In this document: piece by piece, positions 6,172-6,528 of the stretch | Layout: the number at the start of each line of letters is the position of its first letter | How positions within the stretch are numbered: position 1 is the stretch's first letter | Assembly: GCA_035293245.1 (NCBI GenBank) | Contig: DATDOO010000135.1 | Location: forward strand, 1 to 6,528 | Direction of reading: 5' to 3' | DNA length: 6,528 nucleotides | DNA from: DATDOO01 sp035293245 | GTDB taxonomy: Bacteria > Pseudomonadota > Gammaproteobacteria > Methylococcales > Methylococcaceae | Program-made: the position numbers and the translations under genes | Notes under the pieces: model-generated | Told to the model about the DNA's origin: nothing | Database searches by the model: none | What the model saw: only the letters and a program-made list of their open reading frames with translations

Positions 6172-6528
6172 ATGAGGTTCCTGGCGCGCATTCTGGCGGT
6201 TTTTTTCCTGTTTCCCCAGGGTGTTGTGCGTGCCGGCGAGTACGACTACCTGCTCGACTTGACGGTGCAGGATCTGCTGAGCCAGAACGTCTATTCCGCA
6301 ACCCGTTCCGACCGGCCCTTGGTGGATACGCCTGCGGCGATGACGGTATTGACGCGCGAGGACATCCGCCGTTCCGGGGCCACGAACATCCCCGATTTGC
6401 TGCGCTTCGTTCCCGGCGCGCAGGTGGCGCAGATGAACGGCAGCCAGTGGGCCGTCGGCGTGCGCGGGCTGGCTGGAATCTACAGCAACAAGCTGCAGGT
6501 CATGATCGACGGCCGCAGCATCTTCAAT
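6172..6528 (+). CDS. TonB-dependent outer-membrane receptor, N-terminal part (cut by window edge)
   Basis: The first 119 codons of a TonB-dependent receptor are present; full members usually have 600-800 residues. A Sec signal MRFLARILAVFFLFPQGVVRA is followed by a probable cut after Ala21. A short linker, DLTVQDLLSQNVYSATR, leads into the plug domain: TPAAMTVLTREDIRRSGATN, IPDLLRFVPGAQVAQ, a VRGL motif and LQVMIDGRSIF, all typical of the plug. The 22-strand barrel lies beyond the edge. Such receptors bring scarce ligands (siderophores, cobalamin, metal complexes, glycans) across the outer membrane using TonB energy. The substrate cannot be told from the plug alone. No N-terminal STN signalling domain is present, so it is probably a pure transporter without sigma-factor signalling. 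The start is nine bases after the lipoprotein stop, with no good Shine-Dalgarno, so translation probably depends on coupling. Confidence 0.92.
   Translation, partial: MRFLARILAVFFLFPQGVVRAGEYDYLLDLTVQDLLSQNVYSATRSDRPLVDTPAAMTVLTREDIRRSGATNIPDLLRFVPGAQVAQMNGSQWAVGVRGLAGIYSNKLQVMIDGRSIFN

Overview
The window looks like a chromosomal segment of a GC-rich proteobacterium, most likely a gammaproteobacterium. The clues are a close PyrG homologue, an MsbA-type lipid A flippase, a TonB-dependent outer-membrane receptor (so a two-membrane cell), and CCA encoded in the tRNA gene. A methylotrophic or chemolithotrophic lineage such as Methylococcales would fit, but nothing here fixes the genus. I see no mobile element, phage gene, CRISPR array or rRNA.

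Minus strand, left part. The first 1467 bases are the N-terminal nine-tenths of CTP synthase (pyrG), whose end lies beyond the left edge. A 206-base gap with a credible pyrG promoter separates it from a LysR-type regulator (1674-2639). A 123-base divergent spacer follows, carrying two overlapping palindromes placed where LysR regulators usually bind.

Plus strand, middle. The spacer drives a secreted 152-residue SnoaL/NTF2-like protein (2763-3221), closed by a strong terminator. Next comes a compact tRNA-Ser(UGA) gene with its own promoter and terminator. An MsbA-type ABC exporter follows (3526-5289), with all nucleotide-binding motifs intact. Two plus-strand starts sit downstream of the longest possible ORF start, for the reasons given in their entries.

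Plus strand, right part. A tightly packed, apparently co-transcribed group begins after msbA: a protein with ligands for four [4Fe-4S] clusters, resembling the beta subunit of FDH3-type formate dehydrogenases; a 60-residue lipoprotein whose GTG start overlaps the preceding stop; and a TonB-dependent receptor cut by the right edge. No molybdopterin catalytic subunit or membrane cytochrome subunit lies in the window. The pairing of an electron-transfer subunit with an unrecognised lipoprotein and an outer-membrane receptor is the least ordinary part. The rest is standard housekeeping and regulatory content, and I found no convincing evidence of a new defence or mobile system.
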